Shown here: piece after piece, positions 1-8,623 of the stretch
Numbering within the stretch: position 1 is the stretch's first letter
Layout of the letters: the number at the start of each line of letters is the position of its first letter
NCBI RefSeq assembly: GCF_003312915.1
Contig: NZ_CP030261.1
Coordinates: 3,100,001-3,164,000 of the forward strand
Length of the DNA stretch: 64,000 nt
Direction: 5' to 3'
Origin: Flavobacterium fluviale
GTDB lineage: Bacteria > Bacteroidota > Bacteroidia > Flavobacteriales > Flavobacteriaceae
Notes under the pieces: model-generated
The model's input: the letters and a program-made list of their open reading frames with translations, nothing else
What the model was told of the DNA's origin: nothing
Database searches by the model: none
Position numbers and translations under genes: made by a program

Positions 1-1160
1 ATGGCAAGACCGATACCGTTTCCTGAATATTCATTTCGGGCATGCAGACGCTGAAAAATGATAAAAATTTTCAGCAGGTGGCTTTCTTCCATTCCAATGC
101 CGTTATCTTTTATCTGAACTTTTACAAATTTACTACTTTGATTTGGTATTTCAGTATTTAAATTTTCGTCCTCATAAATTTCGATAACAGGAGGGGTATT
201 CGTTTTACTATATTTAATGGCATTTGCGATCAGATTGGAGAAAAGCTGTCTCATTTGAACTCTTGAAGCTTTAATTACAGGTAATTTTCCAATTTTAATA
301 CTGGCATTTTTATCAGAAATTATAATTTCAAAATCCTCAATTACTTCAGAAATTATGGTTTCCAATTTAATTTCTGTACGTTCTTCCTGCGCAGTATGGG
401 AGGAATACGAAACTAAATCGTCTACCAGCGAATTTAATCTCAGGGCAGACAGCTTCATTACGTTTATCGCTTTCGTATCTGCTTCCTTAAAATAACTTCC
501 GTCAATTCTGCCCGTATTCATCACAATTTTGCGAAGAGGTTCTTTCAGGTCATGGGAAATTACGTGAATAAATTCCTCGAGATTACGATTTGTTTTATTC
601 AATTCGTGTATTTTTTCTTCGAGCTCTTTTTGGTGCCGAATTAAAGCTTCTTCATGTTTCTTCTTTTCGGTTAAATCGGTAATCACGATTCCAATAGCTT
701 CTACGGCGGGCTCAAGATCTGTTAGAGCAATATAAGCTGGGAAAGTTTTATCGGTACTATCCGATTTTAAAAGAATCTCATGGGTTGTAATTCCATATCG
801 GAGTGCTTCAATTAACTGCGAAAACTGTCCTGGATTATCAAAATATTCACTTAGATAATTGCCAATTATGCTTTCTGACGGCATTCCGACCAATTTAGAA
901 AAATACTCATTACAGTAGAGTATAAGTCCGTTTCTTGAAATACTCAGCGCACCTTGGCCAAATTTTTCAATAAGAAGACGATAGGTGTAATCTGCAGTTT
1001 CGAGAGAATAAAGTTCAGGAACTCCATTGCTGCTTACTACCAGCGCATCGACATCTCCCTGTTTTATAGCATTAATAATGCTTGTTGACTCATAAAGTTC
1101 TTCCTTTAGCGACTCAATTTCTGCTAATAATGCATTTATATTTTTTTTGTTGTCTTCCAA
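1..1160 (-). CDS. PAS-domain sensor histidine kinase, partial (C-terminus beyond left edge)
   Basis: Sensor histidine kinase, last gene of the kaiC-kaiB-kaiB operon. The N-terminal part is a coiled segment, followed by a PAS domain (about residues 60-165), a DHp helix with the phospho-acceptor motif HDLKEP, and a HATPase domain with an N-box (NLIANAIKYS) and G1 box (DNGIGM). The window ends inside the G2 box (GNGIGLA), so perhaps 30-50 residues are missing. No membrane segment is visible, so it is probably cytosolic. The start is taken as TTG at 1160: an in-frame stop lies just upstream, there is no early ATG, and it begins one base after the preceding kaiB stop. By analogy with SasA it may be the output kinase of the Kai proteins, although it has a PAS domain where SasA has a KaiB-like domain. 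That role is inferred from position only. Confidence 0.85.
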   Translation of the reverse strand, partial: MEDNKKNINALLAEIESLKEELYESTSIINAIKQGDVDALVVSSNGVPELYSLETADYTYRLLIEKFGQGALSISRNGLILYCNEYFSKLVGMPSESIIGNYLSEYFDNPGQFSQLIEALRYGITTHEILLKSDSTDKTFPAYIALTDLEPAVEAIGIVITDLTEKKKHEEALIRHQKELEEKIHELNKTNRNLEEFIHVISHDLKEPLRKIVMNTGRIDGSYFKEADTKAINVMKLSALRLNSLVDDLVSYSSHTAQEERTEIKLETIISEVIEDFEIIISDKNASIKIGKLPVIKASRVQMRQLFSNLIANAIKYSKTNTPPVIEIYEDENLNTEIPNQSSKFVKVQIKDNGIGMEESHLLKIFIIFQRLHARNEYSGNGIGLA

Positions 1161-1161
1161 A

Positions 1162-1461
1162 TTATTCGCTTATATTAAGTATATATAATACTTTTTCTTT
1201 ATCTGATAAATCCCCTAAAATAATTCTTTTAGGTTCCGGGTGTGTTTTTATCAATGTAGGAATAGCTACAATTTGATGTATCACGGCTTGCTCTTTATCG
1301 CGGCTGATATCTATTATTTCTAATTCATAATTATCTTTGAGATAAGTATCGCATATTTTGCGCAAATTTTCTATTGCATGTCCTGATTTAACAGACATAC
1401 CTGAAACAAAAAGTATGAATTTATGTTTGGTTGTACTAGTGCCATCAGATGAATCTTCCAT
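1162..1461 (-). CDS. KaiB-like protein, second copy
   Basis: Small thioredoxin-like protein of the KaiB family, 99 residues. It keeps the family landmarks: an N-terminal strand (FILFVSG), a central LEIIDI strand, the proline loop AIPTLIKTHPEP, and the C-terminal GDLSDKEKVL signature. It is clearly diverged from the adjacent kaiB: the usual LY(V/I)AGxTP start of helix 1 is FVSGMSV here, and the NPQLAE segment is replaced by RDKEQA. It lies 2 bases after the first kaiB and 1 base before the kinase gene. In cyanobacteria KaiB binds the KaiC CI ring after a fold switch. Whether this copy binds KaiC or the kinase cannot be read from the sequence. Confidence 0.88.
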   Translation of the reverse strand: MEDSSDGTSTTKHKFILFVSGMSVKSGHAIENLRKICDTYLKDNYELEIIDISRDKEQAVIHQIVAIPTLIKTHPEPKRIILGDLSDKEKVLYILNISE

Positions 1462-1463
1462 GA

Positions 1464-1757
1464 TTAAGCAGTTATAGGTTTGATATTAAGTCCTACAAGC
1501 ACTCTTTCCTCATTAGAAAGATCTCCAATAATTTTGCGTATCGGCTCAGGAAACTTTCTCACCAAAGTAGGTACAGCCAAAATTTGGTCGCCTTCTGCCA
1601 ATTGCGGATTCTTCAGCAAATCGATAATCTCGATGCTGTACTTTCCTTTAAGATATTCTTCGGCGTACTTTTTTATATTTTCAAGTGCCTTAATCGATTT
1701 TGGCGTTTGCCCTGCTATATAAAGCAGTAATTGCCATTCGGCTACTTCTTTTTTCAT
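1464..1757 (-). CDS. kaiB: KaiB, circadian-clock-type protein
   Basis: KaiB, 97 residues, close to the usual length of about 100. It carries the canonical pattern [40 protein letters not shown] and the C-terminal [13 protein letters not shown]. In cyanobacteria KaiB binds phosphorylated KaiC and recruits output proteins. Here it starts 1 base after the kaiC stop, so the two are almost certainly co-transcribed and translationally coupled. No kaiA is present, as is usual outside cyanobacteria. Among the two KaiB proteins of this operon this is the more conventional one, and so the more likely KaiC partner. Confidence 0.93.
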   Translation of the reverse strand: MKKEVAEWQLLLYIAGQTPKSIKALENIKKYAEEYLKGKYSIEIIDLLKNPQLAEGDQILAVPTLVRKFPEPIRKIIGDLSNEERVLVGLNIKPITA

Positions 1758-1758
1758 T

Positions 1759-3435
1759 TTATTTGTTTTTTTTAGAAGATAATTTAGCCTGCAATTCTTC
1801 TGTTGCTTTCAGAATGCTTAATTCTTCTTCTGCCGATTCAAATTCGTTTCTTAAAGCTTCAATATTAGCTTCCAGGACTTTGCGTTTACGTTCAATTTCC
1901 CTGTCTTTTCTGCTAATTTCGTTTTGAAGTTTAATATCTGAAATAGTTTTCTTAAACTGATGTGACTGTCTCGCAGCACCTGTCAGGATTCCCTGTGGAC
2001 CTAATTCAACATCCAATAATTCTATTCCGTTACTGGTTATAACAAATTCCCTAACCTGATTAGAATGCCCCATTCCTCTGGCCTTGATAATGAAAATACC
2101 ACGGTTTCTTTCTCCTACACCTTCCATATCACGAACCGTAATCCAAGTATCTACCAAAGACGAAACAGATTCTTCAGCCAGATCAGGTCTGAAATTATCC
2201 GTCTGTTTGTTTAAAGACGTAAATAAAGCCGTTATATTATTTGCTTTAAGCATATCAATAAGCCTTACGAGCATTGATCTCACTTCCTGTTCACTGCCGA
2301 CGGTGATTAAATTACTGATCGGATCAATAATAATAGTCGTTGGCTGAAAATCTTTGATCAATTTTCGAAGCGTAAGCAAATGCAATTCAAGACCATTTAA
2401 TGATGGACGTGAAGAATGAATTTGCAAAATACCCTTCTTGATATGTTTTTCCAGATCAATCCCAATTGATTTCATATTACGAACCAATTGTTGCGGCGAT
2501 TCCTCGAACGCAAAGTAAATGGTTTTTTCGTTCTTTTGGCACTGTTCATTGGCAAAATAACAGCCAACTGTAGTTTTCGCCGTTCCAGCTGTTCCAGATA
2601 CTAGTATGTTGCTGCCGCGATAGAATCCGCCTCCATTAAACATTTGGTCTAATCCAGGAACGCCTGTCGGAATAACGTCTGATGATACTTCATTGTCCAA
2701 TTTCAAAGATGTAATAGGAAGAACCGAAATTCCATCCTCGTCAATTAAAAACGGGTATTCGTTTGTTCCATGCGTTGAACCTCTGTATTTTACAATTCGA
2801 AGTCTTCTGGTCGAAACCTGCTCAATTACACGATGATCGAGAACAATTACGCAGTCAGAAACATATTCTTCCAAACCTTGGCGGGTTAAAGTTGCCTCGC
2901 CGCGTTCTCCCGTAATAATTGCTGTTACGCCTTTGGTTTTCAGCCAATGGAATAATCTACGCAATTCAGCCCTAAGAATCGCCTGATTGTCTAGACCTGC
3001 AAATAAAGATTCGATTGTATCCAAGACAACACGGGTTGCTTTTATAGAATCGATGGCATGACCCAAACGAATAAAAAGTCCGTCCAGATCGTATTCGCCT
3101 GCTTCTTCAATTTCCGATCTTTCGACACGGACATGATCTACTACAAGTTTCTTATCTTTTTTAAGCTGTTCTAGGTCAAAGCCAAGTGATTTAACGTTTA
3201 AAGTAAGGTCATCCGAAGGTTCTTCAAAAGACATGAAGACTCCAGGTTCATTGTAATCTGTAATACCTTTAATAAGGAATTGCATAGACAACAATGTTTT
3301 TCCGCATCCGGCACCACCGCAGATTAAAGTTGGACGTCCTTTAGGAAAGCCGCCATCTGTAATCTCGTCTAGTCCGTCAACTCCAGTAGGAGTTTTTGGA
3401 AATGTAAAACTATGTGATTTTGTTTTTTCTTGCAC
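1759..3435 (-). CDS. kaiC: KaiC-family double-RecA ATPase
   Basis: KaiC homologue of 558 residues with two RecA/KaiC domains. CI spans about residues 10-245, with P-loop GGAGCGKT (40-47) and the catalytic Glu pair E71-E72. CII spans about 250-495, with P-loop GTAGTAKT (281-288) and E311-E312. The phosphorylation-site region aligns with cyanobacterial KaiC S431/T432 as a Ser-Ser pair (S425-S426) followed by LVDT, so autophosphorylation is plausible. Two differences stand out: the CII P-loop has Ala where Gly is usual (TAK), and a charged coiled-coil tail (about 500-555) replaces the cyanobacterial A-loop tail. It is the first gene of a four-gene operon behind a near-consensus promoter. The family assignment is firm; a timekeeping role is inference. 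Confidence 0.94.
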   Translation of the reverse strand: MQEKTKSHSFTFPKTPTGVDGLDEITDGGFPKGRPTLICGGAGCGKTLLSMQFLIKGITDYNEPGVFMSFEEPSDDLTLNVKSLGFDLEQLKKDKKLVVDHVRVERSEIEEAGEYDLDGLFIRLGHAIDSIKATRVVLDTIESLFAGLDNQAILRAELRRLFHWLKTKGVTAIITGERGEATLTRQGLEEYVSDCVIVLDHRVIEQVSTRRLRIVKYRGSTHGTNEYPFLIDEDGISVLPITSLKLDNEVSSDVIPTGVPGLDQMFNGGGFYRGSNILVSGTAGTAKTTVGCYFANEQCQKNEKTIYFAFEESPQQLVRNMKSIGIDLEKHIKKGILQIHSSRPSLNGLELHLLTLRKLIKDFQPTTIIIDPISNLITVGSEQEVRSMLVRLIDMLKANNITALFTSLNKQTDNFRPDLAEESVSSLVDTWITVRDMEGVGERNRGIFIIKARGMGHSNQVREFVITSNGIELLDVELGPQGILTGAARQSHQFKKTISDIKLQNEISRKDREIERKRKVLEANIEALRNEFESAEEELSILKATEELQAKLSSKKNK

Positions 3436-3458
3436 GATAATATAATTCTGTGTTATCT

Positions 3459-3488
3459 CAAATATACGTTTTCCTGCAAGATTTTCAA
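3459..3488 (-). promoter_or_regulatory. Promoter of the kaiC operon
   Basis: On the minus strand TTG (3486-3488) is followed by exactly 19 bases and then TATATTTG (3459-3466), matching the Bacteroidota -33/-7 consensus TTG-N19-TAnnTTTG. The implied transcript start is about 15-20 bases upstream of the kaiC ATG at 3435. No Shine-Dalgarno sequence is visible. Confidence 0.7.
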
Positions 3489-3728
3489 TTAATTCTTGTT
3501 AAGTTTTAACAGCTGTTTAATGAAGTTTTAGAAAGAAATTAAGATTAATGAATGAATTATCTAAATAAATCGGATTTTTTTAACCTAAAATCCGCAATAT
3601 AGTTAGCAGATATTTAACACTAATTCTTCCCTTTTGAATAAAATTGATTTTCCGCCGATGTTTTATTGTTAAAATCCATATCTGGTATACTCCATGATAC
3701 TGGTTACAAAGTTATACCAATTTGAATT

Positions 3729-3736
3729 TACCTTTG
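3729..3736 (+). promoter_or_regulatory. Possible -7 box for the SDR gene
   Basis: TACCTTTG fits TAnnTTTG and lies 27 bases upstream of the ATG at 3763. No TTG is found at the expected distance, so only the -7 element is supported. The remainder of the 3436-3762 gap is AT-rich and shows nothing else beyond the divergent kaiC promoter. Confidence 0.35.
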
Positions 3737-3762
3737 CTTTATAAATTTTAAAGTATTTACAT

Positions 3763-4506
3763 ATGAACAATTTAGAGAATAAAGTTGTAATAATAACAGG
3801 AGGAAACAGCGGAATAGGTTATGCCACAGCCAAACAATTAAAAGAGCAGGGCGCACACGTAATTATTACAGGAAGAAGAAAAGAAGCGATAGAAAAAGCA
3901 GCCGCAGAATTAGACGTTACGGCCATTACAGCGGATCAATCGAATATTTCGGATATCGAAAATCTGGTCACTCAAGTAAAATCCAATTTTGGTTCGGTTG
4001 ACATTTTGTTTATCAATGCCGGAATTGCAGGTTTAGGAACAATTGAACAAACTACAGAAGAACTATTTGATAGTATTATGAATGTCAATCTTAAAGGAGC
4101 TTTTTTTACTTTAAGCAAATTTATCCCGATTCTAAAAGATGGTGCTTCTGTAATATTTCTTTCTTCGAACACCGCTAGTATGGCTGGACCGGGATCTTCT
4201 GTTTATTCGGCGAGTAAAACTGCTTTGAATTCGGTAATGAAATCGGCGGCATTAGAATTAGCGCCAAGAAAAATCAGAGTAAATTCAGTAAGCCCAGGAC
4301 CTACCGAAACCGAAGTCATGAAAAAAGTAGGCCTAGATGAAGCAACCATAAAAGGTATTATGGATGTCGTAGTTGAAAAAGTCCCGCTCAAACAAATGGG
4401 AAGGGCAGAAGATGTCGCTAAAATGGTTGCTTATTTGAGTAGTGAAGCAGCGGTTTTTGTTACTGGGGCAGATTTTATTATGGATGGTGGGATGAGTTTG
4501 GGGTGA
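3763..4506 (+). CDS. Short-chain dehydrogenase/reductase (SDR)
   Basis: Classical SDR oxidoreductase, 247 residues, the usual length. The Rossmann cofactor motif TGGNSGIG is at about residues 12-19, the structural NAG motif appears as INAGIAG (about 85-91), and the catalytic Ser and YxxxK lie in SSNTASMAGPGSSVYSASK. The C-terminus has the typical GADFIMDGG. TGRRK after the second strand favours NADP(H), an inference from the basic residues. The substrate cannot be told; related proteins are often annotated as SDR family oxidoreductases. It is a single gene between the kai operon and the effector island, with its own terminator. Confidence 0.92.
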   Translation: MNNLENKVVIITGGNSGIGYATAKQLKEQGAHVIITGRRKEAIEKAAAELDVTAITADQSNISDIENLVTQVKSNFGSVDILFINAGIAGLGTIEQTTEELFDSIMNVNLKGAFFTLSKFIPILKDGASVIFLSSNTASMAGPGSSVYSASKTALNSVMKSAALELAPRKIRVNSVSPGPTETEVMKKVGLDEATIKGIMDVVVEKVPLKQMGRAEDVAKMVAYLSSEAAVFVTGADFIMDGGMSLG

Positions 4507-4534
4507 ATTATTTAGTTTTTAATGAATGGGAAAG

Positions 4535-4558
4535 AGCTTGCGGATTGCAGGCTTTTTT
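4535..4558 (+). terminator. Probable terminator after the SDR gene
   Basis: Stem GCTTGC/GCAGGC with one G-T pair around a 5-base loop, followed by six T. It lies 30 bases after the SDR stop codon. Confidence 0.55.
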
Positions 4559-4577
4559 ATTAGTAAAATAAAGCAAA

Positions 4578-4642
4578 CCCCACACCAACACCAGAAAAAA
4601 CAACCCTCCGCTCAAAATGTACGCTTATACATTTGAAACCCC
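4578..4642 (+). repeat. Direct repeat, left copy, flanking the effector/immunity module
   Basis: About 65 bases with recognisable homology, in the same orientation, to 8624-8690. Shared blocks include ACCAACACC, ACGCTT and ACATTTGAAACCC, separated by short indels. Together the two copies bracket the 4961-8498 module. Confidence 0.55.
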
Positions 4643-4903
4643 GGTCGTGCGGATTTGCAATCCATGCCCATAACGTAGATCAAATAAATCTAAAATGACA
4701 ACTCCCAATCCGTTTCTAAACCTGCTTAGTTTCTGGCTGAACTAAAATAATAATCTTCTGGAAGTATCAAATATGTTATCTGGTATACGCCTGATCTGTT
4801 GTGATCGTTTTATACTTTGTTGACATTATTTTTCTTTCTATAACTTTTATTATGGCTTATTGTAGTGCGCACGGATTGCAAATCCGCACGATCGGGTTCA
4901 AAA
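4632..4903. repeat. Inverted pair of REP-like hairpins (REPIN-like)
   Basis: Two arms (4632-4668 and 4867-4903) are inverted copies with an identical 19-base core, TCGTGCGGATTTGCAATCC, at 4645-4663 and in reverse at 4873-4891. Each core holds a small hairpin (GGATT/AATCC around TGC). The roughly 200 bases between the arms contain no ORF. The arrangement resembles REP doublets mobilised by RAYT transposases, but no such transposase is in the window. This element and the surrounding repeats fill most of the 4507-4960 gap. Confidence 0.55.
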
Positions 4904-4905
4904 TT

Positions 4906-4955
4906 CGCTCTACCGTTTTTAACAATTCTTGAAAGTGTCTGTCTTATATTATTTT
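4906..4955 (-). pseudogene. 50-bp remnant related to the effector gene
   Basis: This stretch matches 7956-8005 inside the effector gene at 45 of 50 positions. Read on the minus strand it stays in codon register with effector residues near 167-181 (QTLS.IVKNG). It therefore looks like a leftover of another copy of the same N-terminal domain rather than chance. It lies just downstream of the lipoprotein gene and abuts the right arm of the REP-like pair. Confidence 0.55.
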
Positions 4956-4960
4956 TAGAC

Positions 4961-5845
4961 TTATTGTTTTAAAATATTTCCGTTATTGTTAATAACATAG
5001 TTTTGTAATATAGAAGAATTTGAAGTTTGAGTTTTAACAACTAAATTATAATCTCTATCGATTGAAAAAGAAGTTGTTTCTTTGTTTTCTTCATCATCAG
5101 GTTCGTACCATTCTCCCTCTACATACAGATTACCAACAACCTTATTGCTTTTTATTGTAAGTAAATAATATCTATAATCAAAATCTCCACAGTCTTGAGG
5201 TACTAAAATAATATTAACCTCTTCTTTATTTGGTAATGAAATATACCTAAGTTTATCAGAATTACAATTATATTTTTCAATCCCATTTATAGAAGTACAA
5301 TCTAGCAGGTTATATTTTAAAGCTTTCGTATTTATAGATATATAAGGCAATTTCATTTTACTTTCTTCAAAACAAATTTTGGAAGATTTTATTTCTAAAT
5401 TTTTATCTTTAATTAAATCAATGCTAAATTTTTTAAAAGATTCTTGTGCATCCGTTAAGAGATTTTCTAAAATATTTTCATTTTTTCCTTCTAATTGTAT
5501 TTTTGTAATATTATTTAATTTATCATATTTAAAATTATAAACTTCATAATATGTATCTGATAATTTTTCATCCAAGTACATATTTACTTTAAACTTAACT
5601 TTTATTGTAGAAGCTTCTGGGGAGATATCTTCTGCTGTATATGTCATCGCACATCCTGAACCACAATTTATAACGAAAGAGTTATTTGTTTCTTTTGTTG
5701 ATTTATTTTTAGTAAGCGAAATTTCTGACTCATTAATTTTAGACGTATCTTTTAAATTATTAGAATCATCTTTCGAAATATTTTTGTTACATCCTATAGC
5801 AAATGCAAATAAAATACTGAATGTTAAAATTTTATCTATTTTCAT
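4961..5845 (-). CDS. Lipoprotein, candidate immunity protein for the upstream peptidoglycan hydrolase
   Basis: Lipoprotein of 294 residues with a signal peptide and lipobox ending at C19 (FAIGC), followed by a Lys/Asp/Ser/Asn-rich linker and a beta-rich body without a family I recognise. Its start lies inside the end of the 888-residue hydrolase gene (14-base overlap), so the two are translationally coupled. A membrane-anchored periplasmic protein coupled to a gene for a peptidoglycan-degrading enzyme without a signal peptide is the usual arrangement of an immunity protein with its effector. That role is inference from position and location; the sequence shows no inhibitor motif. An alternative is an unrelated lipoprotein. 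Base composition is notably AT-rich. Confidence 0.75.
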   Translation of the reverse strand: MKIDKILTFSILFAFAIGCNKNISKDDSNNLKDTSKINESEISLTKNKSTKETNNSFVINCGSGCAMTYTAEDISPEASTIKVKFKVNMYLDEKLSDTYYEVYNFKYDKLNNITKIQLEGKNENILENLLTDAQESFKKFSIDLIKDKNLEIKSSKICFEESKMKLPYISINTKALKYNLLDCTSINGIEKYNCNSDKLRYISLPNKEEVNIILVPQDCGDFDYRYYLLTIKSNKVVGNLYVEGEWYEPDDEENKETTSFSIDRDYNLVVKTQTSNSSILQNYVINNNGNILKQ

Positions 5846-8498
5846 TTTTTGAATTTATTAAGGTAGTTTTAATTTGTTCAGGAGTTATGTGTGCTTTATT
5901 TAATCCATCTCCTGCATAATACGATTCTCCACCTTCAGCATATCTGATAGTTTTTGTAATTTTATTATCATTTTTGACTAGTTTGTCGCTTATACGTTTA
6001 CCTTTTTGCACTCCAATACTTGCCCATTCCATAGCAGATGCATACATTGCATCTTCTACACTACCATCATTCTCTAGATATGCAATAATATTTGGTCTTT
6101 TTACTGTAATTAAATATTCATCAAATATTTTATCTTGCATTTCATCATCTAATTTTTGATCTATATCAAGTGTTAATTTGTCAACTGCATCATTTAATGT
6201 ATTTGGTATTAATTGATAACGTCCTACTGCAAATAAATCCCTATCTTTTTGTTTTTTCTGAACCTCTTCAATTGTCAGCTCAACAACTTTTACATTATTA
6301 ATTAATTGATATCCTCCTTTTGTTTTATTACAAATATTATAATTATCTGACGATTCTTTCATTGCTATCAAATTTCCAAATTCACTATGAGCCCATTTAT
6401 ATTTTTTACTCTTAAAAGTATTTTTTTCATTCATTATAACAGAATATTCTGCTAAACAGTTACAAGTTTTAACAAAACCTAATTCTGTTGCTAAAGCCAC
6501 TATACTTTTTCCATTTAAATCATTGACATTTTTAACAAAAAGATCATCCGACAAGTAAACTGAATCAAACTCTCTTACATCATAGTGAACCCATGTTACC
6601 GCACCGATGGCGCTAGATTCCAAATTAAAAATATTTCTTGTTTTCCAATCCCATTTTGCATCTAAATATTTATTAAAGATATCTTTTCTAATAATTTCCA
6701 TATCAGTGGTCTTTTTCGTTCTGCCATTTTTATTATTAAAGTGTAAATCTAAAGCTTTACCCATGTGATTAGTGGTTGCTTTTTTTAAGTATTCTGGATG
6801 AAATCTACATCTGTATCCTGAATTAATTTTATTAAAACTATATCGACCGTCTTTTGTTAAATAAAACTTTACACTTCTAAGGGAAGAAAGTAATGATCGG
6901 TGAATTCCAGGATATTCATATTTATGAAAAGCTTCGATATTTTTGTCCGAGTATTTACCTTTATTACTTGCGTCTCCAAAACCTGTGCATTTTCCGCACT
7001 TGCACTTTGCTTCTGTAAAATCAATCGGAAATTTATTTTGAAAATCATCAATAGCTCTTAACACATTACCACAAACTTTACCAGTTTCTGAAACCTTCAT
7101 ATAATCTCGCTGAAACTGCTTAATCATCTTCTCCGTACGATCTGTAAATTCATTAGTAGGCACATTTCCTCCAAATCCAGCTAATCGAATATTTATTTCT
7201 CTGATTAATTCGCTTTTATCTCCTTTTTTTATGCAATATTTTTCACCGCAATTTTTTCCATTATTTTTAGCCCCCTCACAAATTTTCGCAACTTTATTAG
7301 TTTGTTCTACAGGATCCGGTTTAAAAACTTTTGCATCTACATCTACTACTTCACTCTTTGTATGATCTTTGGTTTGAAGTATTTCAACATCGGCAAACAA
7401 TTCCTGTTCTGCTCCTTCTCCCCAATAACCTCCACCTTTACTTCTTGGAATTTGATTAAGAGGAACAACTACAGAATATATATTTGATTTAATAATAAAT
7501 TTTTCATCAAATAATAAATCATCAGAAATCCCATCTTCATCATACAACTTAAGACGTATTTCTTTATCTATCAAACCATTAGAGTCTATCCAAACTTTGA
7601 TTTGTTTATCTTTAAAAACTCCACTTATTGCATGTCCTGCTGTATCTGTAAAATGAACATTGGTAATTTCTGCTTTAGTTTTTGAAGTAGAAGAAGAACC
7701 AGAAGGTAGAGTCTTAGTTTTTGACTGTACTGGCTCCGTCGAGGAAGTTTTAGGTTTAGCCGGCGCTGACTTTTGTATCGAAACTTTACTTTTATAAGTT
7801 GCTACAGGCGCATCAAGATCATTTATGTTTACATTATTACTTGCAATTTTATCTTTATTAAAATCTGTCGTAACATAGTATTCATGAATAGCCCCCTCAT
7901 CTTTACTCTTATTTGTAATTTTGGCAAAACTTGGTCTTAGCAAAAATTCAACATCCGCTTTACCATTTTTAACAATTCCTGAAAGTGTCTGTATTATATT
8001 TTTTTCATTTGCTTTATTGTGTCCCGCACCAATAGCGTCATCTTCCCATAGCGTTACAAATATTTTCTGCTTTTCCATGTGGAGACAGTGAACCCTTGCT
8101 TTAAGAGTCTGTCCGTAGGAAAGCGTTTTCACTGGTTTTTGTCCATTTTTATCAAGCAGTTCAATACTTTCAATTTTTGGTTTTTCGGCTGGGTGAGGTG
8201 TAATACTGAGGCGGGTTACATCATCACCTCGGCGTGCCAAAATACGGATTCCATCTCTGGTTAAACTTTTTTGTAAAAATGTGTAAGAAACTTTTTTTCC
8301 TGTTTTATCATTTTCTTTTGTCTTACGCCATCTTCCGTGTTCAAGTACATAAACTTCCCATTTTATAGGCTGTTCAAAACTGTTATTAAAGATCGTCTGT
8401 TGCGAAGAAAAAATATCTTGCTGGAAACTATTTATTGTATAAAATTCTTCTTTGCCTACTAGAGGATTCGAATTTCCAATTATTTTAAAATCTGACAT
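5832..8498 (-). CDS. Multidomain peptidoglycan hydrolase, candidate type VI-like secreted effector
   Basis: Protein of 888 residues without a signal peptide. Visible parts are: two beta-rich Ig-like segments (about 105-235 and 275-395) joined by a Ser/Thr/Lys/Pro linker (240-275); a peptidoglycan-binding repeat (about 422-480, with DRTEKMIKQFQRDY); a Cys cluster CKCGKC (499-504); an M15-type peptidase-like region (about 550-645, with SGYRCRFHP, H578, D584 and H638 as likely metal ligands); and a C-terminal lysozyme-like domain (about 700-800) with candidate catalytic E715 (AMKESSDNY) and the motif FAVGRYQLIP. It could cut both peptide stems and glycan strands. A cytosolic protein of this kind needs a dedicated export route, and similar N-terminal modules occur in Bacteroidota proteins linked to contractile secretion. 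No secretion gene is in the window. The domain calls are moderately sure; the delivery route is inference. Confidence 0.85.
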   Translation of the reverse strand: MSDFKIIGNSNPLVGKEEFYTINSFQQDIFSSQQTIFNNSFEQPIKWEVYVLEHGRWRKTKENDKTGKKVSYTFLQKSLTRDGIRILARRGDDVTRLSITPHPAEKPKIESIELLDKNGQKPVKTLSYGQTLKARVHCLHMEKQKIFVTLWEDDAIGAGHNKANEKNIIQTLSGIVKNGKADVEFLLRPSFAKITNKSKDEGAIHEYYVTTDFNKDKIASNNVNINDLDAPVATYKSKVSIQKSAPAKPKTSSTEPVQSKTKTLPSGSSSTSKTKAEITNVHFTDTAGHAISGVFKDKQIKVWIDSNGLIDKEIRLKLYDEDGISDDLLFDEKFIIKSNIYSVVVPLNQIPRSKGGGYWGEGAEQELFADVEILQTKDHTKSEVVDVDAKVFKPDPVEQTNKVAKICEGAKNNGKNCGEKYCIKKGDKSELIREINIRLAGFGGNVPTNEFTDRTEKMIKQFQRDYMKVSETGKVCGNVLRAIDDFQNKFPIDFTEAKCKCGKCTGFGDASNKGKYSDKNIEAFHKYEYPGIHRSLLSSLRSVKFYLTKDGRYSFNKINSGYRCRFHPEYLKKATTNHMGKALDLHFNNKNGRTKKTTDMEIIRKDIFNKYLDAKWDWKTRNIFNLESSAIGAVTWVHYDVREFDSVYLSDDLFVKNVNDLNGKSIVALATELGFVKTCNCLAEYSVIMNEKNTFKSKKYKWAHSEFGNLIAMKESSDNYNICNKTKGGYQLINNVKVVELTIEEVQKKQKDRDLFAVGRYQLIPNTLNDAVDKLTLDIDQKLDDEMQDKIFDEYLITVKRPNIIAYLENDGSVEDAMYASAMEWASIGVQKGKRISDKLVKNDNKITKTIRYAEGGESYYAGDGLNKAHITPEQIKTTLINSKNENR

Positions 8499-8623
8499 TA
8501 TATTCTTTAAATGTAAATAAAAACTTATAAAAAACGAATATATGAAATTTTTAAAAATGAAATAAAAAACTTATAAAAAAACTAACGGTTTACTATGTTT
8601 TATAAAGAAAAAAACAAAAAACC

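Noticed and set aside
1..3435. A kaiA gene for the Kai operon
   Set aside because: No ORF near the operon resembles KaiA; the operon is bounded upstream by its promoter and the divergent SDR gene.
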